From contig JANTQA010000015.1 in NCBI GenBank assembly GCA_027625915.1, forward strand, positions 8,213,001 through 8,277,000: 64,000 nt of DNA. Reading direction: 5' to 3'. The first letter of the stretch is position 1, and each line of letters begins with the position of its first letter. This stretch comes from Anaeramoeba flamelloides (lineage: Eukaryota; Metamonada; Anaeramoebidae). Of the stretch, positions 46,518-56,978 are shown in pieces. The translations under genes were made by a program, and so were the position numbers. The notes under the pieces are model-generated. The model was not told the origin of the DNA and ran no database searches. It saw only the letters and a program-made list of their open reading frames with translations.

Positions 46518-49500
46518 TTAATTCATTTCATTTTCAAGATTATTGTTATTGTTGTTATTATTTTCGTCTTGTTGTGATAATTGCTCTAATAAAAAATTTA
46601 CAGCCTGATTCACATCATTTCGATAATTTTCAAGGATTCCTTGTGCAAACAGACGGTCATGTCCCATTGAAGCAGAAATTTCATAATAATAATTTAGAGA
46701 TTCTTGATCAATTTCGGGCATGACTTGTTGTGGTAAATTTATTGGGATTTCTTCTTCTCTGTTTCGATTGTTTCTACGGTTGTTTCTTTCTTGATTGTCG
46801 TTCACGTCTCTTCTTGGGTGATTTCTATTAATTAGCATTAAGGTGGGGTTATTTTGGCTTTGAATAAATGATAATATTCTTTTTGAACAGAAATTTATAA
46901 TAAATTCTGGAATTTCCCATTCCTTTATATGAAGTGTGTTCGATCTATAAGTTATACCGGCAATAATCCCTGCTATAATACAAAAATTGGATGCGTATTT
47001 TGGTATTAAAAATAATTGTGCTCCAATCATATATAAAAATATTTTATCTGTTATTGAAATGCCTCTTAATTTAAAGAAATGTATCGTTGGTGGAATATCT
47101 AAATAAAAGATAAATCCAGAATATATCCAACCATAACTATTATTATTATTATTATTATTATTATTTAATTTATTTTTTTTAAGAGTAATTAATGAAAGAG
47201 AAGACAATAAAATTAATTAAAGAGATAATTATTATTTGATTTTTGATTAATGTAAATTTGGTATTGAACTAAAAAAATTATAAAGATTTGATTCAAAATA
47301 ATATTTGGTGATTGGGGTTTCATTTTTTTCATATTTGAGTTTAATAGAAATAATTTTCCAGTAAGTGTGAATGGTTGTAATCAGTGAATTACGTGTGTTT
47401 AAAGAGTTTGAATAGATATTAGAAGAAAAAATTTATTTTGGATATTTTTAAAAATGTCAATCATTTTTTCTACTTTCCTTTTTTTTTTTCGATTTTTTTT
47501 TGACACGTTTTTCATTTGAAAATATTTTTTTTATTACAAGATCGATAGTCACTTGGTAAAATCTGCTATTTTAATGTTATTGAAGCAGTGAAAATGATTG
47601 TAGAAAAATCATATTGATTTTTATTGGTATTTTTTTTGTTCTTCAATTGAAGATCAAAATAGGTCTTTGTTGTTTTTTTTTTCAATGGAGAATAAGTATT
47701 TTGAGTTTTTCAATGTTTATTAAAATATATTGATTGATTAATATTTACTTTATACAGAATATCAACTATTCTCTAAATGTGTATTATTCTACTTATTTCT
47801 TATTTATTCTTAAAAGGTCTAGTATAAAGAATAATTGATATTTGAAAAAAAAAAAATTGGAACCTTTGACAGAAAGAAAGTTTATATAACTTTATTAATT
47901 TTAAAATTTTAAATTGTTTTTTAGTTTTGAATTCTTTTTTTTTTAAAAAAGTTTAATGTATTTGTTTTTTGTATTTGTTATAAAAATGTTATTAAGATTC
48001 AGCCCGGGGTTATAGAACTCTACCAAGTATATTATCTAATTCATTTACTTGTATTAATCAATTTTTGATTACTATATTGTTTAATAAATTTTTAGAAGAT
48101 TTGAGTTGATATTTTTATTTTATTATTTTTTTTTAATCGTTTAAAAAAGCATAAACAAGCATAAGCCTTATTCAATGAAAGTAAATATTAGGAAATGAAT
48201 ACAATTCGGGAGTTGTGTTTTGGTTGAAAGAAATCTATTCAATGGCTAGTTTAACAAATTTAATTTTTAAATTTGTACACGAAATTATAGTGGATGCGCC
48301 AATAGTTATGTTTATTATTATTATTTTTTTTTTGGGGGGAAGGGATGAATTTTTCAAGAATTTGTTCAAGTAAAGGTTTTAATTTTGAAAAACAAAGGAA
48401 AATAACAAAGCAAGTGTTATATTAATTCTCCAAAATAATAATAAAAAAAAAAAAAAAAGAAAAACTAATGAAACTTTTAATTTGTTATTTTCACAAACTT
48501 TTTGAAATTTATTTCTAATATCTCAAACAAATTAATAAGTATCAAAGTTAACTTTACCTTTATCTTGTAGTGAGAAAAAGTATGAGAATTCAATTATCCA
48601 AAATTTCAAATATTTTTTTACAAACATAATAGGTATGAAATTTTTGATTTTTGGAATTTTTTTTTTTAAAAAAAAAATATTTCAAAATATAAAATAAGTG
48701 CAATTTGATGTTTATTTTTTGTTTTTTTTTTTTCAATTTCAAATTGAAGTCCAGCATTTTTTTTTCTAAATTTTAATAGAAATTAGAGGAAAAGCAAAAG
48801 GGGATTCAATGAAATATCAAAATTTGGATTATTTCAGATTTGTTTTGTAGGATGAAAGACAAAGTAGACAAATCCTTTGTAATAATCTAATATTTTGGAA
48901 AATTGAAAAATAATGAATTTGAAATCGAAGGATAGAAATTTTAAGAAGTCAAGTTATCAATCTTGAAAATTTTTAATTTTTTTATTCCAAAATTCGGATG
49001 CTATTTAATTTGGAGAAAAAATCTTGTTTTTTTTTTTTTTTTTTATTATTGAAGAAGTGTAAAATTACATTCTCGTTTCCCTTATACTTAAAATTCCCTT
49101 TTAGAGATCTAATCGTAAAATCATAGATTTCACGATTATTAATTAATGAAAATAATTTCAAATTTTTTTGATTTAAAATTAATTCATTAAGATTTAATTT
49201 TTTTAATTTGTTTTGAAATATTAATCTATTATTATAATAGGAAGAATATACCAATAAAAAATTATCAATATTTTCAATTATTTCTTTCTGTTCATATTTG
49301 AAACAGAAAGACAAAATTGATTTGAGTTTTTATTGATTACATAATAATATCTATTTAGGTAATTAGTGAATTTCCTAAATTTTAGAATTGTTTAGCTTGA
49401 AGGATAACTTAGATATCTTTGGGTTTTAAATAAATAATTTTGTTATTTTCCTCTAGTAAAAATATTTGTAAAAATACCAAAAATGATGCTATATTTTTCA

Positions 49501-52500
49501 GATCTAAATCACTTGATATATTTGCTATATATATATTTTTTTTAACTCAAACTTTTTATTTGTAAAAATTAAAAAGTATATAATTCTAAACAACTACTGA
49601 TCAGAAAGTGGTTGTGTTTCTCTAAAAAGTTTATAATGACACTGTAGACGTTGTGGAAAGATTTTGGGAAATCCTTTAGTAATTAGGCAAAGTTTTGAAA
49701 ATTTTCTGATCTTCTTATTTCCAATTCTAACAAAGTAAAATAAGAAGTATTTTACTAATAAATTTGTCTTTAAAAATGTTATTTAAAGTTATTTTAGAAG
49801 ATTTTAACCAATTTTTTTGCGACTTTGTTAATCTCATAAATCCCAAAATATCGTCGCGCTCAAGGATTTAAGGTATTGGAAAACTAATTTGGTTCAAAGG
49901 AACCCAATTATTTGATCAATAAACGACAAAGAAAAAAGTACATCAATTTTCCCTTAAAGGTTGCAAATTGAATGAATTTCCTTTCTTTTTTTGAAAACAA
50001 TGCCGAAAACCAAACAGCATTTTTGGTTTTGGTTCGAATGAAATCAATATCATTTTTAAAAAAATAATAACCGTTTGGTCTACTTTTTTCTTTGGTAAAA
50101 GGAGAAAAAAAAGCACTAATAAGAATATTTTCAAAAGGTGAAAAAAGCAGATTTACAAATTTTTGAAATTAAAAAAAAAAAAACATTTTTTTACTATGTC
50201 AAGTCAAGAAATTTTAGAGGAATACTCAAAATCAGTCACTGTTAAGAATACTCGAATAATACAGCATTATATATTTGTTGGTTTTTTGGATGTTTCTGAA
50301 CAAGCGCGGAATAAAACGGAAAATAGAGACTTATTCAAAAGTTGGATGGTTTAGTTTGTTTCTGTTGGATTTTAAACCAAGTTTTATACTCTAATGAATG
50401 AAAATGCAAATTTTTACTTCAATGCTTTCAATGAATCCATTGGGAGAAAAAGATCCTTTGAAGAACAAGTTCTTTAAAGTACCATTGAAAAATAACAAAT
50501 TGGCCTAAATTTGCTTGTTTTCGTTTGGTTTGTTTTAAGTTGTGTAGAGTTAGATCTTGAGTTCCAAAAATTAAATAGAATCTCATATTGGTTCATTAGT
50601 TAGACAATCACCTTTTATAATTCTTCGTTTTGGATCTCCTTCCAGACTCAAAATAATGATATTATCCTGGTTCTAAGATGATATTGATGAGTTCGAAGAA
50701 CAATGGATATCATCTTATATCACTTCGAACAATATCATATTTCTCGTACTTCCAGACCAAACTCGTAACATAATAAGGTGATTGTTTTCAAATCGAACCA
50801 ATAAACAACGATATATTAATTATTAGGAAATATTTTTGTTGGGATACGTAGAATGCAGCCAAGTGCCGTGGGGTGCCTAAGTTTTTTTTTAATTTTTGAA
50901 ATAAAAAGAAAATTTCAAGAAATTTTCTTTTTATTTCAAAAATTAAAAAAAAAACTAAAGACATTCCCGGCTCTTGGAATTCATTAATTCATTATATGTG
51001 TACTTATATATTTCTTTTTTTAGATAAATTAAATCTTTTCAAATCCAGTTGATTTTATTGTTTGTTTGTTGATTGAATTTTATTAATTTTTACCAAATAA
51101 GGAAGAGATAATTTTTTTTAATTTTTTTTTATTTACTGTAATTACCATATTTTCAATTTTGAATTCTGTTATGTAAATAAGAATTGGCTTGTTTCTGTTT
51201 ATTTTGTATATTTCAGTAATAAATGAATTAATCCACGTATTTAAATAATTTAAAGTTTTCATTTCATAATTAAAATTTTCGAACACATATGTTAATTGGC
51301 TTAATATAAACTCTGTTTCAGTCAAAGGGGCCCAACCTTTTTTCCAAATATCAATTATTTTAGATAATTGGCCTTTGAAGAACAAATAAGAAATAAACAG
51401 AATAATATACATCAAAGAATTGTTGATATATGTCTGAAAGAAAACTAATTAATCAATAAATTTTCTTAAAAATTGAAAAACTCAAATTCTCAGGGCCCTA
51501 TTGAGAAAAACAACAATGTTCGTTTTGATCTTCTACTGGTATTTGAATAATCAATATGAAACATTTTTCACTTCATTTTCCATACTTTTCTTTTAGAAAT
51601 TAAGCCCTCAAACAAAGTTTGTTGGTATTTTTGGTCTCTATTTGAAAAAGGAAATGAAAATGAAGTGAAAAATTTTCACATTTATTAAACAAATATAAAG
51701 ATCAAAGATCGAATAGAATTGCAATAGAAATCAATATCATTTCTCAACAATCTTTACATGGTTTCAATAACCTTAGAATAGCACATTTTTACCAAGTGAC
51801 TATTGATCTTGCAATAAAAAAATTTTTTGCAACTGAATTAAGTATTAAAAAAAAAATCGAAAAAAAAAAACAAAAATGTGTAAAAATGTGAAAAAATGAT
51901 TTCAATTTTGAAAATTTCCAAAATAAAATTTTTCTTCTAATATCTATGCAAACACTTTAAACACAGGTATTATACCATTACAGCTGTGCCCCTTTGACTG
52001 AAAAATAGTTAGAAGATTTAAATCATCTTATTTTTAAGTTATTATTCTGAGAATTGTTATTAAATAATTGTTTGTGGTTGTTATAGGTTTTTTTAGATTT
52101 TTTTAAATTATAAACTATATGTTAAATTTTATCAAAAGAAATACCCAAATATTTAATTTTTTTTTTTAATCTTTTGATATAACTGTTTTATCCTCCAAAA
52201 TTATTTAAATCAAAAATTAAATTCAATATATGAAATTATTATTCAATTTAATTGACTAGTGTTTCCTTTAATAATTAGGATTAAGTTGTCTGTAAGGGTT
52301 TTACAATAAATTTGTTAATGGTATAATTTTTAATAAAAGAAAATGTGAAATTAGTGCAAATAAAATAGGAGACAAAGGATCCCTTGGAATATACGAATTC
52401 CTTCTCCTTGATAATATTTTAATAAAAAATTTTTAATAATTTTATTTAAAATATATTTTTTAATTGTTTTTCTAATTATTTTAAAATTTATTTAATCAAA

Positions 52501-54811
52501 AAATTTAGCTATATTAATTATTATAATATATGTTTTCCTTTTGATCATTTGATTTGATTTTATGATAGGTATATTTTTGAAAAATTTAATCCTGAAACAG
52601 GAGTATCATATTTTTTTCGCAATCCAAATTTAAATTTATGAATAAATTCCCAATACGGTTCAATTGGTTTATATAACATTTTTAAGAAATAATCTTGGTA
52701 AACTTTGATTTTTAGAAATTGGTCCATAGTTTAAAGCTACCCCTTCATTTCCTTTTTTATGAATAAATATAATTGATCTTTTTTTAATATATTCAATATT
52801 ATTCTTATTAGGAGTTAAACAACCAATTATTAAATATATTCTGAATTGTAATAAGATATTTTTTATAATTTAGATTTTCAATTGGGTCAAAATCAGTGAT
52901 ATTTTCGTAATCAATAATATATTTTAAATTTTCAAAATCTTGATTTTTTTTTCATTTCTCACCTTACATTGAATTCTCAAACTTTTGTCCATTACTCTAT
53001 CTTAATTGTGAATTTGTAAAATAGGTATTCTTTAAAGAAATTTAAAAGGCTAATATTTATTATTATTATTTCAACTTGCTTTGTGGTATAAAAAGAATAG
53101 ATCAATATACAAATAAAGGTTCAAAGCATTAATGTAACAAACTTGAAAATAAATTAAAACTTGTTTGATTCGGGGTAGAGAATTTAAAAAAGTGTGACAT
53201 AAAGTATTCAAAATTATCTTGAAAATAGAACAAACTTAAGTATGCTACTTCCAAATGAATCATTCAGATACCCCGCGAACATCATCCGTTTAATCTTGGT
53301 TAGTGCTCTTACGATCTTTTATCCAAAGATTAAAATCAATCATTTTTTCTAAAAAAGGTGTTTTTTGGAGTTTTTTTCAAGTTTTTGTTCTACTTTAAAA
53401 CCTCACTTACCAAGCATTAAAAATACACCCAAGAAGATGTTTGTGCAATTAGTTTTTCATTTAAGTTGGTTGTTAGAACCTTTATATTAATAACTCTGTA
53501 AAATTGAATAATTTTCCCAGAAATCAATACTATACTTAATTACTTCTCTATTAAGAGGGTATTTAAAAAACACCTTTTTTCGAAAAAATGATTTATTTTA
53601 ATCTTTGGATAAAAGATCGTAAGAGCATTAAACAAGATAAAAGGGTGGTGTTCGCGGTGTGTCTGAATAATTCATTTCAAAAGTTCAACCTTAAATTTTC
53701 ATATTTTCAGGAATTTTTTAAAAAAATTTTTTTGTTCACACATATTTGATGCAAGTTTATCAAAACAAGAAATTTACTAATCTTTAAAAAGTGAAAGCGT
53801 CAAGTTTTAAAAGGTGCTGATTACATTGATCTATTTCTTCTTTTTAACTGTTTTCAAGGAACTTTTTTAAAATCATTTAAGAATTCGTTTTTTACAAGGG
53901 CTTTAATTCGGAAAATGAAACAAAAATTTGATAGAGGCAAAAGGTTGATGAACCAAAAACAAAAAAGTAAAAAAATTCAAAAATTATGTACAAGTGGTGA
54001 TAAAAGTATTCACAAAAAGTCAAAATTCCTTTGTTTATAATTTTTGTTTTCAAGTAACAAGTAACCTCTCGCTTTACATCATAGAAAATTAATTTTAAAG
54101 AGAAGAAATTCATCAGTACTATTCATCTGTTAATTAGTGAGGATTAAAGAAGCCTGAGTCCACTAAAAAGCAGAATATTTTGAGTTTTTTAATTTGGTAA
54201 AGCCATCGAAAAAAAAGTTTTTGTAAATTTTTAGCAAGAAATTTCTTTGGGTGTAGGTTGTTAATTATTCTTTTTGTTTTAAACTATTAATTTTTCAATT
54301 CTCATTGTACAAAAATAATTCTAACGAAACATTATCTTTTTTTAATGCGAACAGATAAGCTTTAAAAAAAAAAAAAAATAGAGCATTTGACAGGAAAACA
54401 AAAAAAGGTAATTTCAAGTCTCTCAAAAAAAAGAAGGAAAAATAGTTACGGTCCAGGTGCAACAAATTTGTTATAACCGATTGTTGCTAAAAAAGCAAGG
54501 TTAAGGATCGTAATTTGAATAAAAACAACAATAAAATGTGCTGCAAATTTTCTTGTCCCAATTAAACGTTCCTGGATCCTCCATGAATATAAAAGAGCCA
54601 AGCCAAGGATAAATTCGGATGGGCTACCAAAGTAGAACTGGCTCACAAATAATCTATACCATTCGCTGTTTCTTAATGCAAAAAAAGAGAGTGCTAAATT
54701 TGTTGGTTCAATTTTAAAAACATAAATGCTGAGCGAGAAGAATAAAACGATAATAAATAGACATTTTGTTAATGGTGCATTATAAAATCCATTGGGTCCT
54801 GAAATAAGCAT
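46518..54811 (-). CDS. UBAC2: UBAC2-like rhomboid pseudoprotease with UBA domain, two exons
   Basis: Exon 1 runs 54811 to 54450 and exon 2 runs 47136 to 46518 on the minus strand; joined they give 326 residues (human UBAC2 has 344). Exon 1 starts MLISGPNGFYNAPLTK and has YSWRIQERLIGTRKFA, matching UBAC2's fold with RIFERRYGSRKFA. The donor is GTAACT after GGACC and the acceptor AATAG before TTATGG. The split codon gives Pro, so the protein reads VAPGP-YGWIYSGFIFY, collinear with the family without a gap. Exon 2 continues GISITDKIFLYMIGAQLF, two or three helices, a basic Arg/Asn linker, then a UBA domain (MGHDRLFAQGILENY, NQAVNFLLE) and an Asn run. UBAC2 is an ER-membrane member of the rhomboid/derlin clan acting in ER-associated degradation and lipid-droplet control. 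It lacks protease activity in known members. Confidence 0.9.
47340..47886. mobile_element. Type-B inverted-repeat element in UBAC2 intron
   Basis: Direct repeat of 45632-46178 (shared TTACAAGATCGATAGT-type core, TTTTAATGTTATTGA, GTGTATTATTCT). The left end is degraded (TTTTCCAGTAAGTGTG) and the right end is CCTTTGACAGAAAGAAAG. Length is nearly identical to its neighbour. No coding content. Confidence 0.65.
47887..50195. other. Intronic spacer, no gene seen
   Basis: AT-rich. A 110-codon frame at 48982-49314 (minus) begins with TTG and ends in a Lys run. It might be a decayed part of a mobile element, but nothing diagnostic is visible. Confidence 0.35.
50196..50354 (+). CDS. Hypothetical 52-residue protein nested in the UBAC2 intron
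   Basis: I do not recognise this protein. It starts with ATG (MSSQEILEEYSKS) and has mixed, protein-like codon choice including GCG and CGG, rare in surrounding DNA. It ends FKSWMV before TAG. It lies antisense to UBAC2. It could be a small gene, the first exon of one (no phase-compatible continuation found) or chance. Confidence 0.2.
   Translation: MSSQEILEEYSKSVTVKNTRIIQHYIFVGFLDVSEQARNKTENRDLFKSWMV
50575..50815. mobile_element. 241-bp foldback element, probably TTAA-flanked
   Basis: The two halves are imperfect inverted repeats along most of their length: ATTGGTTC then GACAATCACCTT on the left pairs with AAGGTGATTGTT then GAACCAAT on the right. TTAA occurs at both outer edges (50571-50574, 50816-50819), consistent with a piggyBac-like target duplication. 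No coding content. Confidence 0.55.
50851..50989. repeat. Long near-perfect hairpin
   Basis: The arms 50879-50917 and 50920-50958 are almost perfectly complementary around GAAAATTTCAAGAAATTTTC. Weaker pairing extends outward (CCAAGTGCCGTGGGG with CCCGGCTCTTGG). It would form a stable stem of about 60 bp in an RNA precursor from either strand. Confidence 0.75.
51303..52012. mobile_element. Type-B inverted-repeat element, inverted copy in UBAC2 intron
   Basis: Left end TATAAACTCTGTTTCAGTCA then AAGGGGCCCAACC; right end GTGCCCCTTTGACTGAAA. These are the best-preserved type-B termini in the window. The interior closely matches 6829-7530. A minus-strand open frame (51083-51412) crosses its left border and so is not a conserved gene. 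Confidence 0.7.
52010..52960 (-). pseudogene. Decayed non-LTR retrotransposon (LINE) reverse transcriptase
   Basis: Reading the minus strand, reverse transcriptase landmarks appear in the right order but in different frames: KKRSIIFIHKKGNEG near 52795-52745, then YKPIEPYWEF and FKFGLRKKYDTP, then IPRDPLSPILFALIS near 52397-52350 (family form IPQGDPLSP), TDNLILIIKG near 52290-52265 at the YADD catalytic position, and KYLGISFD near 52160. At least several frameshifts and stops separate them. The endonuclease part and 3' end were not identified. A type-B element abuts the 3' side. It is dead and sits in the UBAC2 intron in the same orientation as the gene. Confidence 0.7.
53240..53690. mobile_element. 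451-bp element with very long terminal inverted repeats, TTAA-flanked
   Basis: The arms of about 130 bp match closely: AAATGAATCATTCAGA then CCGCGAAC and TCTTACGATCTTTTATCC on the left, mirrored on the right. TTAA borders lie at 53236-53239 and 53691-53694. The middle is AT-rich and non-coding. It belongs with the other TTAA-flanked elements by its duplication, though its ends differ. Confidence 0.7.
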
Positions 54812-55777
54812 TATGAAAAAGTTTAAAGGTATATACAAACAAAAAAATGGTTCTCTTTTGATATTTAAATTTAAGGATGAAGAACAGTTATGGAGAACTT
54901 TGATTTACTTTAAAGAGTGGTTTAAATTCAGGAATTATTTTATCAAGCTTTGATTATTAAAGTTTATTTTTATGGTAAAATATTTTTAATCATTTTTGTA
55001 ACTTTTTTTGGTGAATTTTCTTCAAAATAATTCAAAACCTTCAAACAATTCTCTGGTAGAATTGGTGGTTTCGTTGTTATTGAAATACTTGAAAGGATCG
55101 CTATTTTTGAAGAAATTTGAAGTTAGTTATTTATTTTGGTGAATGTTTTCAAGTTTGTTCGTAAATTTTTTATATGTGTTGTTCAAAACAAAAAGTGGGG
55201 ACGTTTGTAAAAAAATCAGAATTTTGAACTCTTGTTGTACTGTTTATGATAAAATAAAGGGAAGAATTTTTCCATTCAGATCCCGAACAAAAACTTTTTA
55301 AAGTCAAGAATAGTGCCAAAAATTACCCGTCTTTGCGTTTTTGAAAAATAACTGATATTTTCAGATTTTAAAAATGGTTTAAGTAAAATAATCATTATTT
55401 TTCAAAAAAGATTAGATACCCCAAGTGTATCACAATAGATTTATTTGTGAAAGTTTAATCATTTTAAGGATTAAACTGATATATAAATTTTTCATTTCAT
55501 TTTCATTTTTTTTTTTCGTTTAGAATTTAGAAAAAAAAGTCCAACAAGATTAATAATTGGTTACCCTAAAAGAACCCCAAACTGAAAAATAAGATCAATT
55601 AATAAACGGATAAAGAAATAAATAAAGATAAAATGAAGGATCAAAAACAAAAAGAGTTTTTTTAATACTATCTTTTAAATATGTTGTTTTTCGCAGATTG
55701 ATCTATTATTTACAATTAATTAAAAAAAATTGACTATTTTGGAGATCTTGAAAAAACACTGATTGGAATTTGATTAA
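54812..55777. other. Upstream region of UBAC2, no further feature
   Basis: AT-rich 5' flank of the minus-strand UBAC2 gene; no exon or motif recognised. Confidence 0.35.
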
Positions 55778-56978
55778 GGGGGTAAGTACATTTTTCATTT
55801 TTTGAGTGCCACCATTTATGTAAAACTGAATTATTCAAATCATTTCTTTTGCCAAATACATTGATATTTTCATAAATACTAGAGTGGAATATATTCTAGT
55901 ATAAGATATTTTCATACCAACAAAAAAACGCAAATCAAAAAAATGAAAAAAGTGATCAAAAAAAAAAATAACTAAAAATCATTTATTACTTGATCTTATC
56001 TATAAAATTTTACACAATTACTTATTCTTTATTTGGTTTTATTTTTAATTCTTTATGAAAAAATTTTATTTGGAAAATTTTTGAGAAACATTTTACTGTT
56101 TATTTTGAAATAATTTCCAAAATGAATTTAAAAATCCTATTTTTCATTTATTTCATCTAATTCTGGTTTGGGTTCAGAAAATCAGAGATTTTTTGAATTC
56201 TTCTTGAGAATGAGGGTTTATTGGATAAATTCGTTTGATTTTATAATTATTTATTTTCCATTAAAATGAGAACTCAAAAAAATTCTGAATCTGATTGAAA
56301 TTTGTTGTTTAATTTCTAAATTATTTTGATTTGAATCTTTTGTAACTGTTTTTTGATTCCAAGAATTCAACTCCTTTTTTTTAATTTTTGAAATAGTATT
56401 CCTCATTTTGGCTTTGTTTGAGAAAAATATTTTAAAAAAGAATTTTGAAAGCAAATTTTTCAGAAAAGGTTTATTAAAATAATAATAAATAATAATGGGG
56501 CGAGAAATTCAAGGAAAAAAATTGTTTGTATTCATGCAAACTAAGAAGATAAAGAAAACCAATCTTCAAAAATAGGCTTTTATCGAATAATTTTTTTTTT
56601 CTTTCTTGATTTCAGCAAATTTATTTGGAATGGTGATCTTTCGTGTTTGGTATTCTAAAAGAAAATATTTGTTCCAAATGCACACCCTTTCGGGTATATT
56701 TTGTTGGTTTACTGTTTGGTTAATTTCGATCATTCGAATAAACACATTTCTAGATCCAAAACTTTATTTAATAAAACCAAAAATTGAATCAAAAAAAATG
56801 TTCAAAAAATAGAAAAAATTAAGATTCAAGTTTGAATTACTTTGATTCCATTCACAAATAGACTAACGGGTGGTGTTTTGGTTTCAAAGTTTCAATATCT
56901 GTTGGCACTCAAAAAATTATTTTTCGGTAATGTTTACACAATTAAAAATTTTCAAAATGGTAAAATATACTTACTTCC
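55778..56978. mobile_element. Type-E TTAA-flanked element, copy 3
   Basis: TTAA (55774-55777) precedes GGGGGTAAGTACATTTTTCA. The right end is GGTAAAATATACTTACTTCC before TTAA (56979-56982). At 1201 bp it is the shortest of the three type-E copies. Homology to 36168-37575 runs nearly end to end. No transposase frame was recognised; open frames inside are not shared between copies. Confidence 0.75.

Larger units (their letters stand above)
47137..54449 (-). other. UBAC2 intron (7313 bp)
   Basis: Runs from GTAACT to AATAATAG on the minus strand. An AAT-repeat immediately before the acceptor would encode the spurious Asn run seen if exon 2 is extended upstream. It contains two type-B elements, a decayed LINE reverse transcriptase, three foldback/MITE structures and a possible 52-codon frame. 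No intermediate exon is needed by family alignment. Confidence 0.85.

Noticed and set aside
46518-47207. UBAC2 exon 2 treated as a stand-alone gene with an Asn-rich N-terminus
   Set aside because: The Asn run is an AAT repeat before the splice acceptor; homology begins exactly after the acceptor.
48982-49314. Possible LINE 3' coding part
   Set aside because: No zinc knuckle, RNase H or other diagnostic motif; start is TTG; too far from the reverse transcriptase remnant to link.
51083-51412. Minus-strand frame of about 110 residues
   Set aside because: Crosses the border of a type-B mobile element, so it cannot be a conserved single protein.
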